DNA from: an uncultured Parabacteroides sp.
Lineage (GTDB): Bacteria; Bacteroidota; Bacteroidia; Bacteroidales; Tannerellaceae
Length of the DNA stretch: 33,055 nucleotides
Assembly: GCA_900541965.1 (NCBI GenBank)
Contig: UQLN01000051.1
Span: 1 to 33,055, forward strand
Direction: 5' to 3'
Shown: in pieces, positions 14,805-25,200 of the stretch
Layout: each line of letters begins with the position of its first letter
Position numbering within the stretch: the first letter of the stretch is position 1
Made by a program: the position numbers and the translations under genes
Notes under the pieces: generated by a model
What the model was told of the DNA's origin: nothing
Databases searched by the model: none
The model's input: the letters and a program-made list of their open reading frames with translations, nothing else

Positions 14805-17525
14805 ATGGAAAGAAAAAGAGTCTACACATTCGGAAATGGAAAAGCCGAAGGTAAAGCAGATATGAAAAATCTGCTGGGTGGCAAAGGTGCAAACCTTGCC
14901 GAAATGAATTTAATCGGGGTACCTGTACCTCCCGGGTTCACTATTACGACAGATGTTTGTACCGAATATTATGAATTAGGTAAAGAAAAAGTAGTCGAAC
15001 TACTTAAATCTGAAGTAGAAAATGCCATTGTTAACATCGAAACTTTGATGAACTCCAAGTTTGGCGATATAGAAAATCCTTTACTGGTTTCTGTTCGTTC
15101 GGGTGCACGTGCTTCCATGCCGGGTATGATGGATACAATCCTGAACCTTGGTCTGAATGACGAAGTTGTTGAAGGATTAACCCGTAAAACTGGCAATGCC
15201 CGCTTTGCTTGGGACTCTTATCGCCGTTTCGTTCAAATGTACGGAGATGTTGTTTTAGGCATGAAGCCTACAAACAAAGAAGACATCGATCCGTTTGAAG
15301 CTATCATCGAAGAAGTGAAAGAAGCCAAAGGTGTTAAGCTTGACAACGAACTGGATGTAGAAGACCTGAAGACATTGGTTAGCAAATTTAAAGCTGCTGT
15401 TAAAGCTCAAACCGGCCAGGATTTCCCGACTTGCGCTTACGAACAATTATGGGGGGCTATTTGTGCCGTATTCAATAGCTGGATGAATGAACGTGCAATC
15501 CTTTACCGTAAAATGGAAGGTATACCTGATGAATGGGGTACTGCTGTTTCCGTACAGGCTATGGTATTCGGAAATATGGGTGATAGCTCTGCTACCGGAG
15601 TTTGTTTCTCACGTGATGCAGGAAATGGTGAAGATTTATTCAATGGCGAATACTTGATTAATGCACAGGGCGAAGACGTAGTTGCCGGTATCCGCACTCC
15701 GCAGCAGATTACAAAAATCGGTTCACAGCGCTGGGCTGAACGTGCCGGTATTCCTGAAGAAGAACGCGTTGCTAAATATCCTTCCATGGAAGAAGCTATG
15801 CCGGAAATTTACAAGCAACTGGATAACCTGCAGACTAAACTGGAAGACCATTACCGCGACATGCAGGATATGGAGTTCACTGTACAGGAAGGCAAACTTT
15901 GGTTCTTGCAGACACGTAACGGAAAACGTACCGGCTCTGCTATGGTTAAAATAGCTATTGACCTGCTTCACCAAGGTATGATTGATGAAAAAACAGCCTT
16001 AAACCGTATCGAACCGAATAAACTGGATGAGCTACTTCACCCTGTATTTGATAAGCAAGCACAAAAAAGAGCCAAACTATGGGTTAAGGGTCTCCCTGCT
16101 TCTCCTGGTGCTGCTACCGGACAAATCGTATTCTTTGCCGAAGATGCTGCCAAATGGCATGCAGATGGAAAACAAGTAGTACTTGTTCGTATCGAAACAT
16201 CTCCGGAAGACCTGGCAGGTATGGCAGTAGCCGAAGGTATCCTTACTGCTCGTGGTGGTATGACCTCTCATGCCGCTGTGGTTGCCCGCGGTATGGGTAA
16301 ATGTTGTGTATCCGGTGCCGGCGCATTAAATATTGACTACAAAAAGAAAACGGTGGATGTCGATGGCATTACTTTCAAAGAAGGTGATTTTATTTCCATC
16401 AATGGTACAACCGGTGAAGTTTATGTAGGTCAAGTTGAAACCAAAGCAGCCGAATTATCTGAAGATTTTGCAGAACTGATGACTTTAGCCGACAAATATA
16501 CGAAACTGCAGGTTCGTACAAATGCTGATACCCCACACGATGCTGCTATAGCCCGTAGTTTTGGAGCTGTAGGTATTGGATTATGCCGTACTGAACATAT
16601 GTTCTTCGAAGGAGAAAAAATCAAAGCGATGCGTGAAATGATTCTGGCAGAGGATGCTGACGGACGCAAAAAAGCTTTGGCTAAAATATTACCTTACCAG
16701 AAAGAAGACTTCAAAGGTATTTTCAAAGCTATGGACGGTTGCCCGGTTACTGTTCGTCTGCTCGATCCTCCTTTGCATGAATTCGTTCCTCACGATTTAA
16801 AAGGCCAGGAAGAAATGGCTGAAACAATGGGCGTTTCCGTAAAAGAAATCCAAAAGCGTGTAGAATCTCTTTGCGAACATAACCCGATGTTAGGCCACCG
16901 TGGTTGCCGTCTGGGTAATACTTATCCTGAAATTACAGAAATGCAAACCCGTGCTATCTTGGGAGCAGCTCTGGAGTTGAAGAAAGAAGGCATCGTTACT
17001 AAACCGGAAATCATGGTTCCATTAACCGGCATTGTATATGAATTCCGGGAACAGGAAAATGTAATCCGCAAAGCTGCAGCCGAACTGTTTGAAGAAATGG
17101 GTGACAAGATTGACTTTAAAATCGGTACGATGATCGAAATTCCTCGTGCTGCCTTGACTGCAGACCGTATCGCTTCTTCTGCTGAATTCTTCTCATTCGG
17201 TACAAATGACTTGACGCAGATGACCTTTGGTTATTCCCGTGACGATATTGCTTCTTTCTTGCCGATTTATTTGGAAAAGAAGATTCTGAAAGTCGACCCG
17301 TTCCAAGTGTTGGACCAGAAAGGTGTTGGCCAGTTAATCCGTATGGCTACGGAAAAAGGCCGTGCCGTACGTCCTGATTTGAAGTGTGGTATTTGTGGCG
17401 AACATGGTGGCGAACCTTCTTCTGTAAAGTTCTGCCATAGAGTAGGCCTTAATTACGTATCCTGCTCACCGTTCCGCGTTCCGATCGCACGTATCGCAGC
17501 GGCGCAGGCAGCTATAGAAGAATAA
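14805..17525 (+). CDS. ppdK: Pyruvate, phosphate dikinase
   Basis: This 906-residue cytosolic enzyme interconverts pyruvate, ATP and phosphate with phosphoenolpyruvate, AMP and diphosphate; in anaerobes it can run in the ATP-forming direction in glycolysis. The nucleotide-binding domain begins with LLGGKGANLAEMN. The swivelling phosphohistidine domain has GGMTSHAAVVARG with H489, and the PEP/pyruvate barrel has GTNDLTQMTFG (799-809) and CGICGEHGGEP with catalytic C864. The length is slightly above the 874 residues of the Clostridium enzyme. The ATG was chosen over a TTG two codons upstream. The gene stands alone between a candidate promoter and a terminator. Confidence 0.98.
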   Translation: MERKRVYTFGNGKAEGKADMKNLLGGKGANLAEMNLIGVPVPPGFTITTDVCTEYYELGKEKVVELLKSEVENAIVNIETLMNSKFGDIENPLLVSVRSGARASMPGMMDTILNLGLNDEVVEGLTRKTGNARFAWDSYRRFVQMYGDVVLGMKPTNKEDIDPFEAIIEEVKEAKGVKLDNELDVEDLKTLVSKFKAAVKAQTGQDFPTCAYEQLWGAICAVFNSWMNERAILYRKMEGIPDEWGTAVSVQAMVFGNMGDSSATGVCFSRDAGNGEDLFNGEYLINAQGEDVVAGIRTPQQITKIGSQRWAERAGIPEEERVAKYPSMEEAMPEIYKQLDNLQTKLEDHYRDMQDMEFTVQEGKLWFLQTRNGKRTGSAMVKIAIDLLHQGMIDEKTALNRIEPNKLDELLHPVFDKQAQKRAKLWVKGLPASPGAATGQIVFFAEDAAKWHADGKQVVLVRIETSPEDLAGMAVAEGILTARGGMTSHAAVVARGMGKCCVSGAGALNIDYKKKTVDVDGITFKEGDFISINGTTGEVYVGQVETKAAELSEDFAELMTLADKYTKLQVRTNADTPHDAAIARSFGAVGIGLCRTEHMFFEGEKIKAMREMILAEDADGRKKALAKILPYQKEDFKGIFKAMDGCPVTVRLLDPPLHEFVPHDLKGQEEMAETMGVSVKEIQKRVESLCEHNPMLGHRGCRLGNTYPEITEMQTRAILGAALELKKEGIVTKPEIMVPLTGIVYEFREQENVIRKAAAELFEEMGDKIDFKIGTMIEIPRAALTADRIASSAEFFSFGTNDLTQMTFGYSRDDIASFLPIYLEKKILKVDPFQVLDQKGVGQLIRMATEKGRAVRPDLKCGICGEHGGEPSSVKFCHRVGLNYVSCSPFRVPIARIAAAQAAIEE

Positions 17526-17562
17526 GATTTTTATAAGATTAGATACTAATTCACAATCACTT

Positions 17563-17608
17563 AGGTGGATACACGCTTTACAACAGGCGTTTATCCACCT
17601 TTGTTTTT
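17563..17608 (+). terminator. Rho-independent terminator of ppdK, GGTGGATA hairpin copy 1
   Basis: The stem aggtggatacacgc (17563-17576) pairs with gcgtttatccacct (17587-17600) with one mismatch and a 10-base loop, followed by ttgttttt. A related hairpin occurs at 19947-19985. Confidence 0.85.
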
Positions 17609-17641
17609 GTATGGATTGAACGAGAGCTCCTGTGTCCGTTC

Positions 17642-18574
17642 TCAAACATCGCATAAACAATTGCTTTGTCCATATATGTTTTTTGCCAATATACACACCT
17701 GCTCTATAAATAAGCGCGAAAGAGCTTGTGTTTCATTTTGCGATAACAAAATAAAACAAAGATCCCTTTCTATCTTTATGTCCTTCAGAGTTAGAATACG
17801 GAATAAATTATAATCCGAACTATACTTTATTGCATACATAGAGATCAGACCGATACAATCCGAATGCAATAGATAGTTTTTAAGCCCCTCTGTCGAATCC
17901 AGACAAGCACACACATTCAATTTGGAGATATCAATATCATGGTTTGATAGCGCATGTTTAATCGCCTGGTAAGTACCCGAAGAATATTCCTTTAAGACCA
18001 ATGGTATTTTATAAATCTGGTCGATAGAAATAGACTCTTTTTTTAAAGAATGATTGGATATACTCGTTATAGGGATTATTCTGTCTTTCATAAAAGGAAT
18101 ATATCTTAGATTTCGTTCACGGGCATATCCTTCAACAATTCCAATATCTATCTGTCCCTTTATTGTCATATTTTCAATGGCTTCACTATTCGCAGCAGAA
18201 ACCTGCGTTACATTAATATGAGGATATCTGTTATGGAACTCAGCAAGAAGTGGCGGGAGAATATATTGTCCGGCTGTAGCTGTAGTACCAATACGTAAAG
18301 TGCCTATCTTTTTATCACTTAATTGATACATTGTAAATAACAGATTTCCGTATTTCGATAAAATTTCATTGCTTAGCTCCAAGAACATTTCTCCTGCTGG
18401 AGTTAGTTCGACCTTACTCCCTAAGCGTTCAAATAGCCTTACTCCATAGTAATTTTCCAATTCCTGGATATTTTTACTTACTGCAGGTTGACTGATAAGT
18501 AGTTCCTTTGAAGCTTTTGTAAAATTCAGGTGCTTTGCTACACATTGAAATATCTCTAAACGAAAATCGGACAT
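17642..18574 (-). CDS. LysR-family transcriptional regulator linked to the YeiH transporter
   Basis: This LysR-type regulator has 310 residues from the ATG at 18574. An alternative ATG three codons upstream (18583) is possible, but MSDFRLEIF is the common start of this family. The N-terminal winged HTH (about 3-62) has FTKASKELLISQPAVSKNI, and the rest is the two-lobe inducer-binding domain, beginning about residue 88 with GTLRIGTTATAGQYILP. It lies 23 bases downstream of the transporter gene and is probably in the same transcript. In enterobacteria a LysR protein (YeiE) is divergent from yeiH; here the two are in series with the transporter first. Its inducer is unknown; sulfur oxyanions would be a guess from the neighbour. 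Confidence 0.93.
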   Translation of the reverse strand: MSDFRLEIFQCVAKHLNFTKASKELLISQPAVSKNIQELENYYGVRLFERLGSKVELTPAGEMFLELSNEILSKYGNLLFTMYQLSDKKIGTLRIGTTATAGQYILPPLLAEFHNRYPHINVTQVSAANSEAIENMTIKGQIDIGIVEGYARERNLRYIPFMKDRIIPITSISNHSLKKESISIDQIYKIPLVLKEYSSGTYQAIKHALSNHDIDISKLNVCACLDSTEGLKNYLLHSDCIGLISMYAIKYSSDYNLFRILTLKDIKIERDLCFILLSQNETQALSRLFIEQVCILAKNIYGQSNCLCDV

Positions 18575-18597
18575 AATATTCATTCTATAAAATTATT

Positions 18598-19632
18598 CTA
18601 CATTAAAACCGGAACTATATATTTTACCAGGAAATATCCGCCTACTATTAACCATACATATAATATAGAAGCAAGTATAAAAGGCTTCACACCAGCTTTT
18701 TTAAATTTATCTATACTGGTCTCAGCTCCCAGAGCGGTCATTGCCATTGTGAGTAAAAAAGTATCAAGTGTATTAATAAAAGACAATAAACTTGCAGGTA
18801 GTAAATTAAAAGAGTTAAAACAAATAACGCCTAAAAAACCAAGGGCAAACCAGGGGATAGATATATTTTTCACATTTCCTTTTTGAGCGGCTGCTTTTCC
18901 GGCTGCTTTGGCGACCATAAAACTAATGATCAACAAGACTGGCACCAGCATTATGACCCGGATCATTTTTACAATGATAGCAATATCCGAAATATCTTTT
19001 CCCATCGCATTTCCGGCTCCTACAGTATGAGCTACTTCATGTATAGTCGCACCGGTAAATATTCCCATTTCATTAGGGGGAAGAAGAAAGATTCCATTTC
19101 TATATAATATCGGATAAAGAAACATTGAAACCGTACCGAATATTACGACTGTTGAAACTGCAACCGCAGTTTTATAAGGTTTGATTCTAATAGCCGACTC
19201 AGCTCCTAATATTGCAGCCGCACCACATATGCCACTACCAACAGAGGTGAGCAGAGCCACACCGCGGTCCATTTTTAATATTCGCCCGATAAAAATGCCT
19301 CCATAAATAGTAGTAGTTACAATAATCGCATCAATCAAAATAGCCGGTACTCCGACAGCCAGCACATCTTGAAATGTCAATTTAAAACCATATAAGATAA
19401 TACCGAGACGCAGTAACTGCTTGGAACTAAATTGTATACCTGGCACCCAAGTACTTGGGAGATTATTTCTTAAACTGTTGGCATATAACATTCCCAGAAC
19501 GATACCTACAATCATTGGACTGAGTGACAGGTCTTTTATAAAATCCATTTCGCCAATGTAAAAGGCGGCACAGGAGAATAATGCGATTAATAAAACACCG
19601 TGAAGCATACTGTTTCTTTTCTCTGTAAACAT
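18598..19632 (-). CDS. YeiH/YeiI-family transporter (putative sulfate exporter family)
   Basis: The 344-residue integral membrane protein has about ten hydrophobic segments. The conserved patches GSGICGAAAI (132-141) and GATIHEVAHTVGAG (194-207) place it in the Cons_hypoth698 / putative sulfate exporter family (PSE). Some members sit beside sulfonate-degradation genes, where sulfate or sulfite export was proposed, but the substrate of most is unproven. It is the first gene of a two-gene unit with a LysR regulator. A weak -7-like element (minus strand CATCTTTG, 19671-19678) precedes it. Confidence 0.9.
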   Translation of the reverse strand: MFTEKRNSMLHGVLLIALFSCAAFYIGEMDFIKDLSLSPMIVGIVLGMLYANSLRNNLPSTWVPGIQFSSKQLLRLGIILYGFKLTFQDVLAVGVPAILIDAIIVTTTIYGGIFIGRILKMDRGVALLTSVGSGICGAAAILGAESAIRIKPYKTAVAVSTVVIFGTVSMFLYPILYRNGIFLLPPNEMGIFTGATIHEVAHTVGAGNAMGKDISDIAIIVKMIRVIMLVPVLLIISFMVAKAAGKAAAQKGNVKNISIPWFALGFLGVICFNSFNLLPASLLSFINTLDTFLLTMAMTALGAETSIDKFKKAGVKPFILASILYVWLIVGGYFLVKYIVPVLM

Positions 19633-19916
19633 CTTTTAAAGTATTTGAATTAATTTGAAAAATCTTTTTGCAAAGATGCGTCTTTTTTATGTTTCTAACT
19701 CTTTCCTTTTTTTTATACAGGATAATATATAGTTATACGGATACTGTCTCTTAATATGTATAAATGCCATAGCTTAGCAATGATAAACAATACATTTTCA
19801 ACACACACCAAGAAATACAAGAGATAGCTTTAAATATCAGCCAATTATATTTTAAAAAAGTTCTTATACTAACTAAAAAAGTTCAAAATCCAGAGGATAA
19901 ATCAGAAAAATACTTT

Positions 19917-19924
19917 TATATTTG
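19917..19924 (+). promoter_or_regulatory. Candidate -7 promoter element for the zinc-ribbon gene
   Basis: TATATTTG matches TAnnTTTG. It lies 106 bases upstream of the ATG at 20031, and a transcript from it would begin just before the hairpin at 19947. Confidence 0.5.
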
Positions 19925-19946
19925 CCAAACGAAAGACAAAACTAGC

Positions 19947-19985
19947 AAAGGTGGATAAACGAAAAACATAACGCTTATCCACCTT
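19947..19985 (+). terminator. Leader hairpin, GGTGGATA copy 2 (possible attenuator)
   Basis: aaaggtggataaacg (19947-19961) pairs with cgcttatccaccttt (19971-19985 region) with one mismatch and a loop of about 10 bases, followed by atttata. It lies between a candidate promoter and the zinc-ribbon start, so it could terminate or attenuate that transcript. Its stem is nearly the same as the ppdK terminator. Confidence 0.6.
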
Positions 19986-20030
19986 TATTTATACCCGGCT
20001 TTTACTAACTACAAAATAAAAACTTTACCA

Positions 20031-20285
20031 ATGGTGAATTATATGGAACACATCCCAAACTACACACAGGAAAAAAAACTTCCTAAAATCCAATGTCCTT
20101 ACTGTATGTCTAAAGACTTAGAAATAACCTCTAAAAGCTTTAATTTCAATAAAGGCATAACTGGTACTATCTTTGTCAAGATATTTGGAAACCTCCTTTC
20201 CGGGGAAAACAATATCATAAGTATCAAATGCCGGCATTGCAGAAAACTATTCGATATTTCTACGGAGTTTGCTAAATATTTGTAA
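20031..20285 (+). CDS. Small zinc-ribbon-like protein
   Basis: The 84-residue protein has two CxxC knuckles, CPYC (C22, C25) and CRHC (C67, C70), about 41 residues apart, which is a plausible zinc ribbon. Between them is a Gly- and hydrophobic-rich stretch (FNFNKGITGTIFVKIFGNLL) that resembles the short linker of small zinc-ribbon proteins with a glycine-rich hydrophobic hairpin. The function is unknown. It could bind nucleic acid or a partner protein. The ATG follows a candidate promoter and a leader hairpin, and the stop lies 17 bases from the stop of the convergent sensor kinase. Coding potential is supported by the paired CxxC motifs and by the sense of the codons, not by a known homologue. 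Confidence 0.7.
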   Translation: MVNYMEHIPNYTQEKKLPKIQCPYCMSKDLEITSKSFNFNKGITGTIFVKIFGNLLSGENNIISIKCRHCRKLFDISTEFAKYL

Positions 20286-20302
20286 GATGAACAAGTCATA
20301 AA

Positions 20303-21487
20303 CTATCCGTCAAAATCAATAAAAACAGTTGTCCCCTTCCCTACCTCAGACCGGATATCCACCTTGGCACCATAACTGCTAAGGATACGCATGGAAAGAC
20401 TCAGACCAATGCCATGCCCCGAATACTCACGTGTATTTGTCGCACGGTAAAATGGTTGATAAATATGTTCCAACTCTTCGGGAGGAATACCTATGCCTTT
20501 ATCCGAAATCTCAAGGACGGAACCCAAAAGGCGCATTTCCACAGGGGCTTCACCAGAATATTTGCAGGCATTATTTAAAATATTTCCAATGGCGATCTTT
20601 AATAAGTGATGATTGGCTACCAAACAAAAAGCAAAATTATCCGTTGTAAACTTAACACGGTTGCCGACAAATTGCTTCAACAGGAAATCTGCCAGAAAGA
20701 CTGTTTCACGGGCACTTTTCAAAATTTCCTTATCTCCATGTGAAAGGAAAAGCAAATTCTTCATCAGCTGGATAATGCGCTTGGTTTCCGATGCAATACG
20801 CCGGAGAGCCTCCTGGTATTCGGCAGGTGTACGTTCCTTCAATAAACTGATTTCACATTCACCCTGGATGGCGGTCAATGGATTATTCAACTCATGGGAT
20901 GCATTACTGATAAAAGATTTCTCACTATGATAAGCTGCATCTATCCGGTTAACAATACGGGTCGCATAAAAGTAACCGGTTAAATAAATAAGTATGGAAC
21001 TGATCAACAGGAATCCCAGTAATAGCCATCCGATATGTTGCTGTATATCGCCCCCATACCGATTATTGGAAACGACAACAACGATAAAATTTCCTTCATT
21101 GTCCGGATAGTAAATAGCTACGCCTAACTGCTTCCCCTGGCTAAACTTCACAATATCTCCGGTATACAGTTTCTGTATTTCTTCTGTCGTAATATAACGT
21201 GATAAGGCTGTTCGTGTATCCTCTATGCTATCGGCATTCAGCAATATTTCGGAGGTTACCGGCAAAGCTTCTTCATAATGTTTTTGTACCATAGCATAAG
21301 CATCAGCTTCCAGTTCATCTTTTTCCCAATGTTTCTGAGCAATGATATAAGCCTTTTCCGTCAGGTTGGAATAGTACAGGCGATTAATATAACCAGTTGC
21401 CACAATATAAAAGACAACGGCTGCCAAAGTAATAATACCAATGGTAACCGTCGTATAAAAAAGCGTTATTTTATTTCCTGTTTTCAT
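20303..21487 (-). CDS. Sensor histidine kinase of the metal-efflux two-component system
   Basis: The 394-residue inner-membrane kinase has two helices (about 8-30 and 152-172) around a periplasmic sensor of roughly 120 residues. The kinase core has H-box SHELNNPLTAI with H198, N-box N306, DKGIGI (329-334) and GHGIGL (357-362). The periplasmic part shows one histidine pair region (QKHWEKD and QKHYEEA) that could bind metal, but this is inference. The start overlaps the response regulator stop by four bases (ATGA), so the two are coupled. CusS/CzcS-type kinases commonly control neighbouring RND efflux genes, and the order here (pump genes, then regulator and kinase) agrees. A conventional HAMP domain is not obvious after the second helix. 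Confidence 0.94.
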   Translation of the reverse strand: MKTGNKITLFYTTVTIGIITLAAVVFYIVATGYINRLYYSNLTEKAYIIAQKHWEKDELEADAYAMVQKHYEEALPVTSEILLNADSIEDTRTALSRYITTEEIQKLYTGDIVKFSQGKQLGVAIYYPDNEGNFIVVVVSNNRYGGDIQQHIGWLLLGFLLISSILIYLTGYFYATRIVNRIDAAYHSEKSFISNASHELNNPLTAIQGECEISLLKERTPAEYQEALRRIASETKRIIQLMKNLLFLSHGDKEILKSARETVFLADFLLKQFVGNRVKFTTDNFAFCLVANHHLLKIAIGNILNNACKYSGEAPVEMRLLGSVLEISDKGIGIPPEELEHIYQPFYRATNTREYSGHGIGLSLSMRILSSYGAKVDIRSEVGKGTTVFIDFDG

Positions 21488-22161
21488 TCTTCCATCATAT
21501 AACCGACACCAACCACCGTATGAATTAATTTATGTTCAAAATCTTTATCTATTTTCGCTCGAAGATAATTCACATATACATCCACTACATTTGTATTCGT
21601 ATCAAAATTCTTATCCCATACATCTTTCAGCAGGGTAAGACGGCTTAATGCAATTCCCTGATTTTGTATAAAATATTCCAAGAGACGATATTCCTTGACA
21701 GTCAGATCAATCATCACCTTTCCACGTATGGCGCGATGACTGGCCATATCCAGAGTCAGGTCCCCACATGCCAGGACTTTTCCGGGTTGCTCCACTCCCG
21801 AACGACGGAGCAATGCCTTGATACGTGCTTCCAGTTCCTGGAAACTAAAAGGCTTAACCAAATAATCATCCGCCCCGGCATCCAGGCCGTTTACAATATC
21901 GTCCGTTGTCCCTAAAGCTGTAAGCATAACGACCGGAGATTGATACCCATACGATTGGCGGTATTGGCGACAAAGTTGCAAACCATTCATTTTAGGCATA
22001 ATTATATCCAGAATCAAGAACTGGAAATCCTCTGCCTGAATAAGATTCCACGCAGTTTCACCATCATAGGCTACCCGAACCTCATGTCCGAATTCCTGCA
22101 GTCCCCGCTCAATAAATGAAGCAATATTTACTTCATCTTCTACCAATAATATTTTTGCCAT
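21484..22161 (-). CDS. OmpR-family response regulator of the metal-efflux system
   Basis: The 225-residue protein has a receiver domain with acidic pocket E9/D10 region (LVEDE), phospho-acceptor D52 in LDIIMP and K103 in LVKPF, followed by an OmpR/PhoB winged helix (about 128-222) that ends in VVGVGYMMEE. It should bind DNA when phosphorylated by the kinase downstream. The likely target is the promoter of the efflux genes at about 27743, but no direct-repeat CusR-type box was identified. It begins 39 bases after the RND pump gene and has its own candidate promoter in that gap. Confidence 0.95.
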   Translation of the reverse strand: MAKILLVEDEVNIASFIERGLQEFGHEVRVAYDGETAWNLIQAEDFQFLILDIIMPKMNGLQLCRQYRQSYGYQSPVVMLTALGTTDDIVNGLDAGADDYLVKPFSFQELEARIKALLRRSGVEQPGKVLACGDLTLDMASHRAIRGKVMIDLTVKEYRLLEYFIQNQGIALSRLTLLKDVWDKNFDTNTNVVDVYVNYLRAKIDKDFEHKLIHTVVGVGYMMEE

Positions 22162-22185
22162 ATTTTAAATCTCTGCTATGTTATG

Positions 22186-22193
22186 CAAATATA
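22186..22193 (-). promoter_or_regulatory. Candidate -7 promoter element for the regulator-kinase pair
   Basis: The minus strand reads TATATTTG, 25 bases before the regulator ATG. It would allow the two-component genes to be expressed separately from the pump genes upstream. Confidence 0.5.
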
Positions 22194-22200
22194 CTGATTT

Positions 22201-25200
22201 TTATAACCGCCGTTGTAGTAATTTTCCTTCTTTATCAAATAACATACGACGGTAAAAAACCTCTACAATTAACGGGAATACAAAAAGGGTAAAGAACGTT
22301 GCACCTATTAATCCTCCAATAATGACGATAGCAAGCGGACGCTGGCTTTCCGAACCGATACCATGGCTCAAAGCAGCCGGCATCAAGCCTATTGCCGCCA
22401 TTGAGGCTGTCATTAATACTGAACGTACCCTGGATTTGACACTCATCTTCACGGAGTCATCCAACGGATAATTATGTTTCAGATTGCTCTTAATATCCGA
22501 AATCATAATCACTCCGTTCTGTATGCAAATACCGAAAAGAGCGATAAATCCGATTCCCGCAGAAATAGAGAAATTAAAACGGGTTATCAGTAATGCCAGT
22601 ATCCCTCCTACTGCGGCATAAGGAACATTCAACAAGACCAGTCCGGCATCACGCGCATTTCCAAACAACACAAACAAAATAATGAAAATAATAGCAATAC
22701 TGACAGGAACAACCTGTGCCAAACGCTTAGAAGCCCGTTGCTGGTTTTCAAAATCACCGGTCCATTTCAAAGTATATCCGGAAGGTAAGTTTACTTGTTT
22801 ATTTACTTTTGCCTGTGCTTCAGCTACAGCTGTACCCATATCTCGTCCACGTACTGAAAACTTCACAGCACAAAAACGGGCATGATTATCACGGTAAATA
22901 ATCAATGGTCCGGTAATCGTACGGATATCGGCAAGTTCTTTAATCGGAACCATTGTTCCATCACGGGCTGGTACCAGAATTTTGCCTATTTCATCTTCAC
23001 TCCGGCGGAAAGAAGATTCGTAGCGAACCATAATATTAAACTTACGTTCATCTTCATAAAGAAGAGAGGCACTTTTTCCGCCGATTGCCATTTCAATAAT
23101 AGACTGAACATCCTCTTTGGCCACACCATAACGTGCCAAGCGGGATTCGCTCAGTTCAATACGAAGCTCCGGTTGCCCGATATTACGGATAACACCTAAA
23201 TCCTGTATACCTTCTACCGTTTGTAACACATTAAAAATTTCAACCGCTTTCTTTTCGGATTCATATAAATCTTTCCCGAATACTTTCACGGCAATAGAAC
23301 CTTTTACCCCACTGGCTGCTTCTTCCACATTATCACTGATCGGCTGGGAGAAATTAAAATCGACTCCGGGATAGATATCCAGCCGCTTCTCCATACTTTC
23401 TACCAATTCTGCTTTTGTCATTTTGCTAGCCCATTCTTTTTCAGGATAGATGTCTACATGAAATTCTATATTATAGAAACCAGTGGCATCTGTTCCATCA
23501 TTCGGGCGTCCTGTCTGTGAAAGCACTTTCTTTACTTCCAGATAAGATGCCAGTTCCCGGCGCATACGGTTCGCTAACTTTACTGATTCTTCTAACGAAA
23601 TACTTTGAGGTAGTGTGGCACGGACATAAATAGAACCTTCATTCAACTGAGGAAGAAATTCTGTACCCAGTAACGTAAATCCCCAAAGCCCTCCGGCTGC
23701 AAGTAACGTTGTAACACCAATTATTAATTTTTTATGGGCATGACAACGGTCGAAAACAGATGTGGTCATCCGGTTTACCAGGGTGAGGAACGGATTATGT
23801 TTTTCCCTTACATTTTTTCTCAATAACATCGATGACAGAACAGGGACCAAGGTAAGCGTAAATATTAAAGCGCCCAATAAAGCAAACCCCAAAGTATAAG
23901 CAAGCGGACTAAACATTTTCCCTTCCACTTTTTGAAAAGAGAATATAGGAACCAGTGCCGTAATGATAATCAGTTTTGAGAAAAACACTGCACGAGCACG
24001 GTCTTTTGCAGTATGCCGTATGATTCCCATTTTACTCATTACATTAAAAGCCGGCATCCCTACTTCACGTGCCTTTTTATCGAGAGCGACAAACAAACCT
24101 TCCACCATAACCACCGCACCGTCGATAATAATACCGAAGTCTATTGCTCCCATCGATAGCAGATTGGCGCTCATCCCCATTGCCCGCAAACAAATAAAGG
24201 CGAAGAGTAGCGCCAACGGGATAATGATAGACACTATCACCGTTGTACGCCAATCCGCCATAAAGACCAACACAATGAACGTTACCAATAATATACCTTC
24301 TACCAAATTATGGGTTACCGTATGTACAGCAAGGTCAACTAAATCTTCCCTGTCATAGAATGGGAGAATCTGCACATCTTCCGGAAGAGAATGTTCCTGT
24401 ATATCGGCTATTTTATCTTTCAGAGCAGCGATAACCTCACTGGGATTTTCTCCCTTACGCATAACAACGATGCCTTGTACAACATCATCCTCTTCCATAC
24501 GTCCGACCTGTCCAAGCCGGGGCAGGCAGGATTCATGGACATCAGCCAGATTCTTCACTAAGATAGGTGTGCCATTGATATTCTTGACCACTATATTTTC
24601 TATTTCCTTGATATCATTAATCAAACCGATACCACGTACCACATATGCCTGCGAACTCTTCGTTATCACATCGCCACCTACATTAATATTACTTTTGGAT
24701 ATGGCATCAAACAGTTCCAAAGATGTAACACCATAATTTATCAGTTGATTCGGATTTACACTTACTTCAAAAGTTTTGACCTCACCTCCGAAACTGACAA
24801 TATCCGCCACTCCGGGTACAGCCCTTAGTTTACGTTCTATAACCCAATCCTGATAGGTCTTCAATTCCCTTACAGACCGCTTGCCGCTACGCAGAGTATA
24901 ACGGAATATTTCTCCGGTCGGCCCATATAATGGTTGCACTTCGGGAGTAACCCCTTCCGGCAGGTCAGCATCATTCAACAGATTATAAACTTGCTGGCGG
25001 GCATAAAAGTCGTCTACATGATCATCAAACATCACATTTATTACCGAAAGTCCGAATAAAGTAGTACTACGGATATCCGTTTTCTTCTGTACCGGATTCA
25101 TTGCTATTTCAATCGGTATGGTAATAAATTTTTCTATCTCTTCCGCACTGCGTCCGGGCCATTGGGTAATAATCGTCACTTTTGTATTCGTTACGTCCGG

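Larger units (their letters stand above)
19633..20030. other. Divergent intergenic region between yeiH-type and zinc-ribbon genes
   Basis: This 398-base AT-rich region has no gene. It contains the weak minus-strand promoter candidate CATCTTTG (19671-19678), the plus-strand -7 motif at 19917-19924 and the leader hairpin at 19947-19985. A LysR site for yeiH would be expected in the first half, but no T-N11-A palindrome stands out clearly. Confidence 0.6.
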
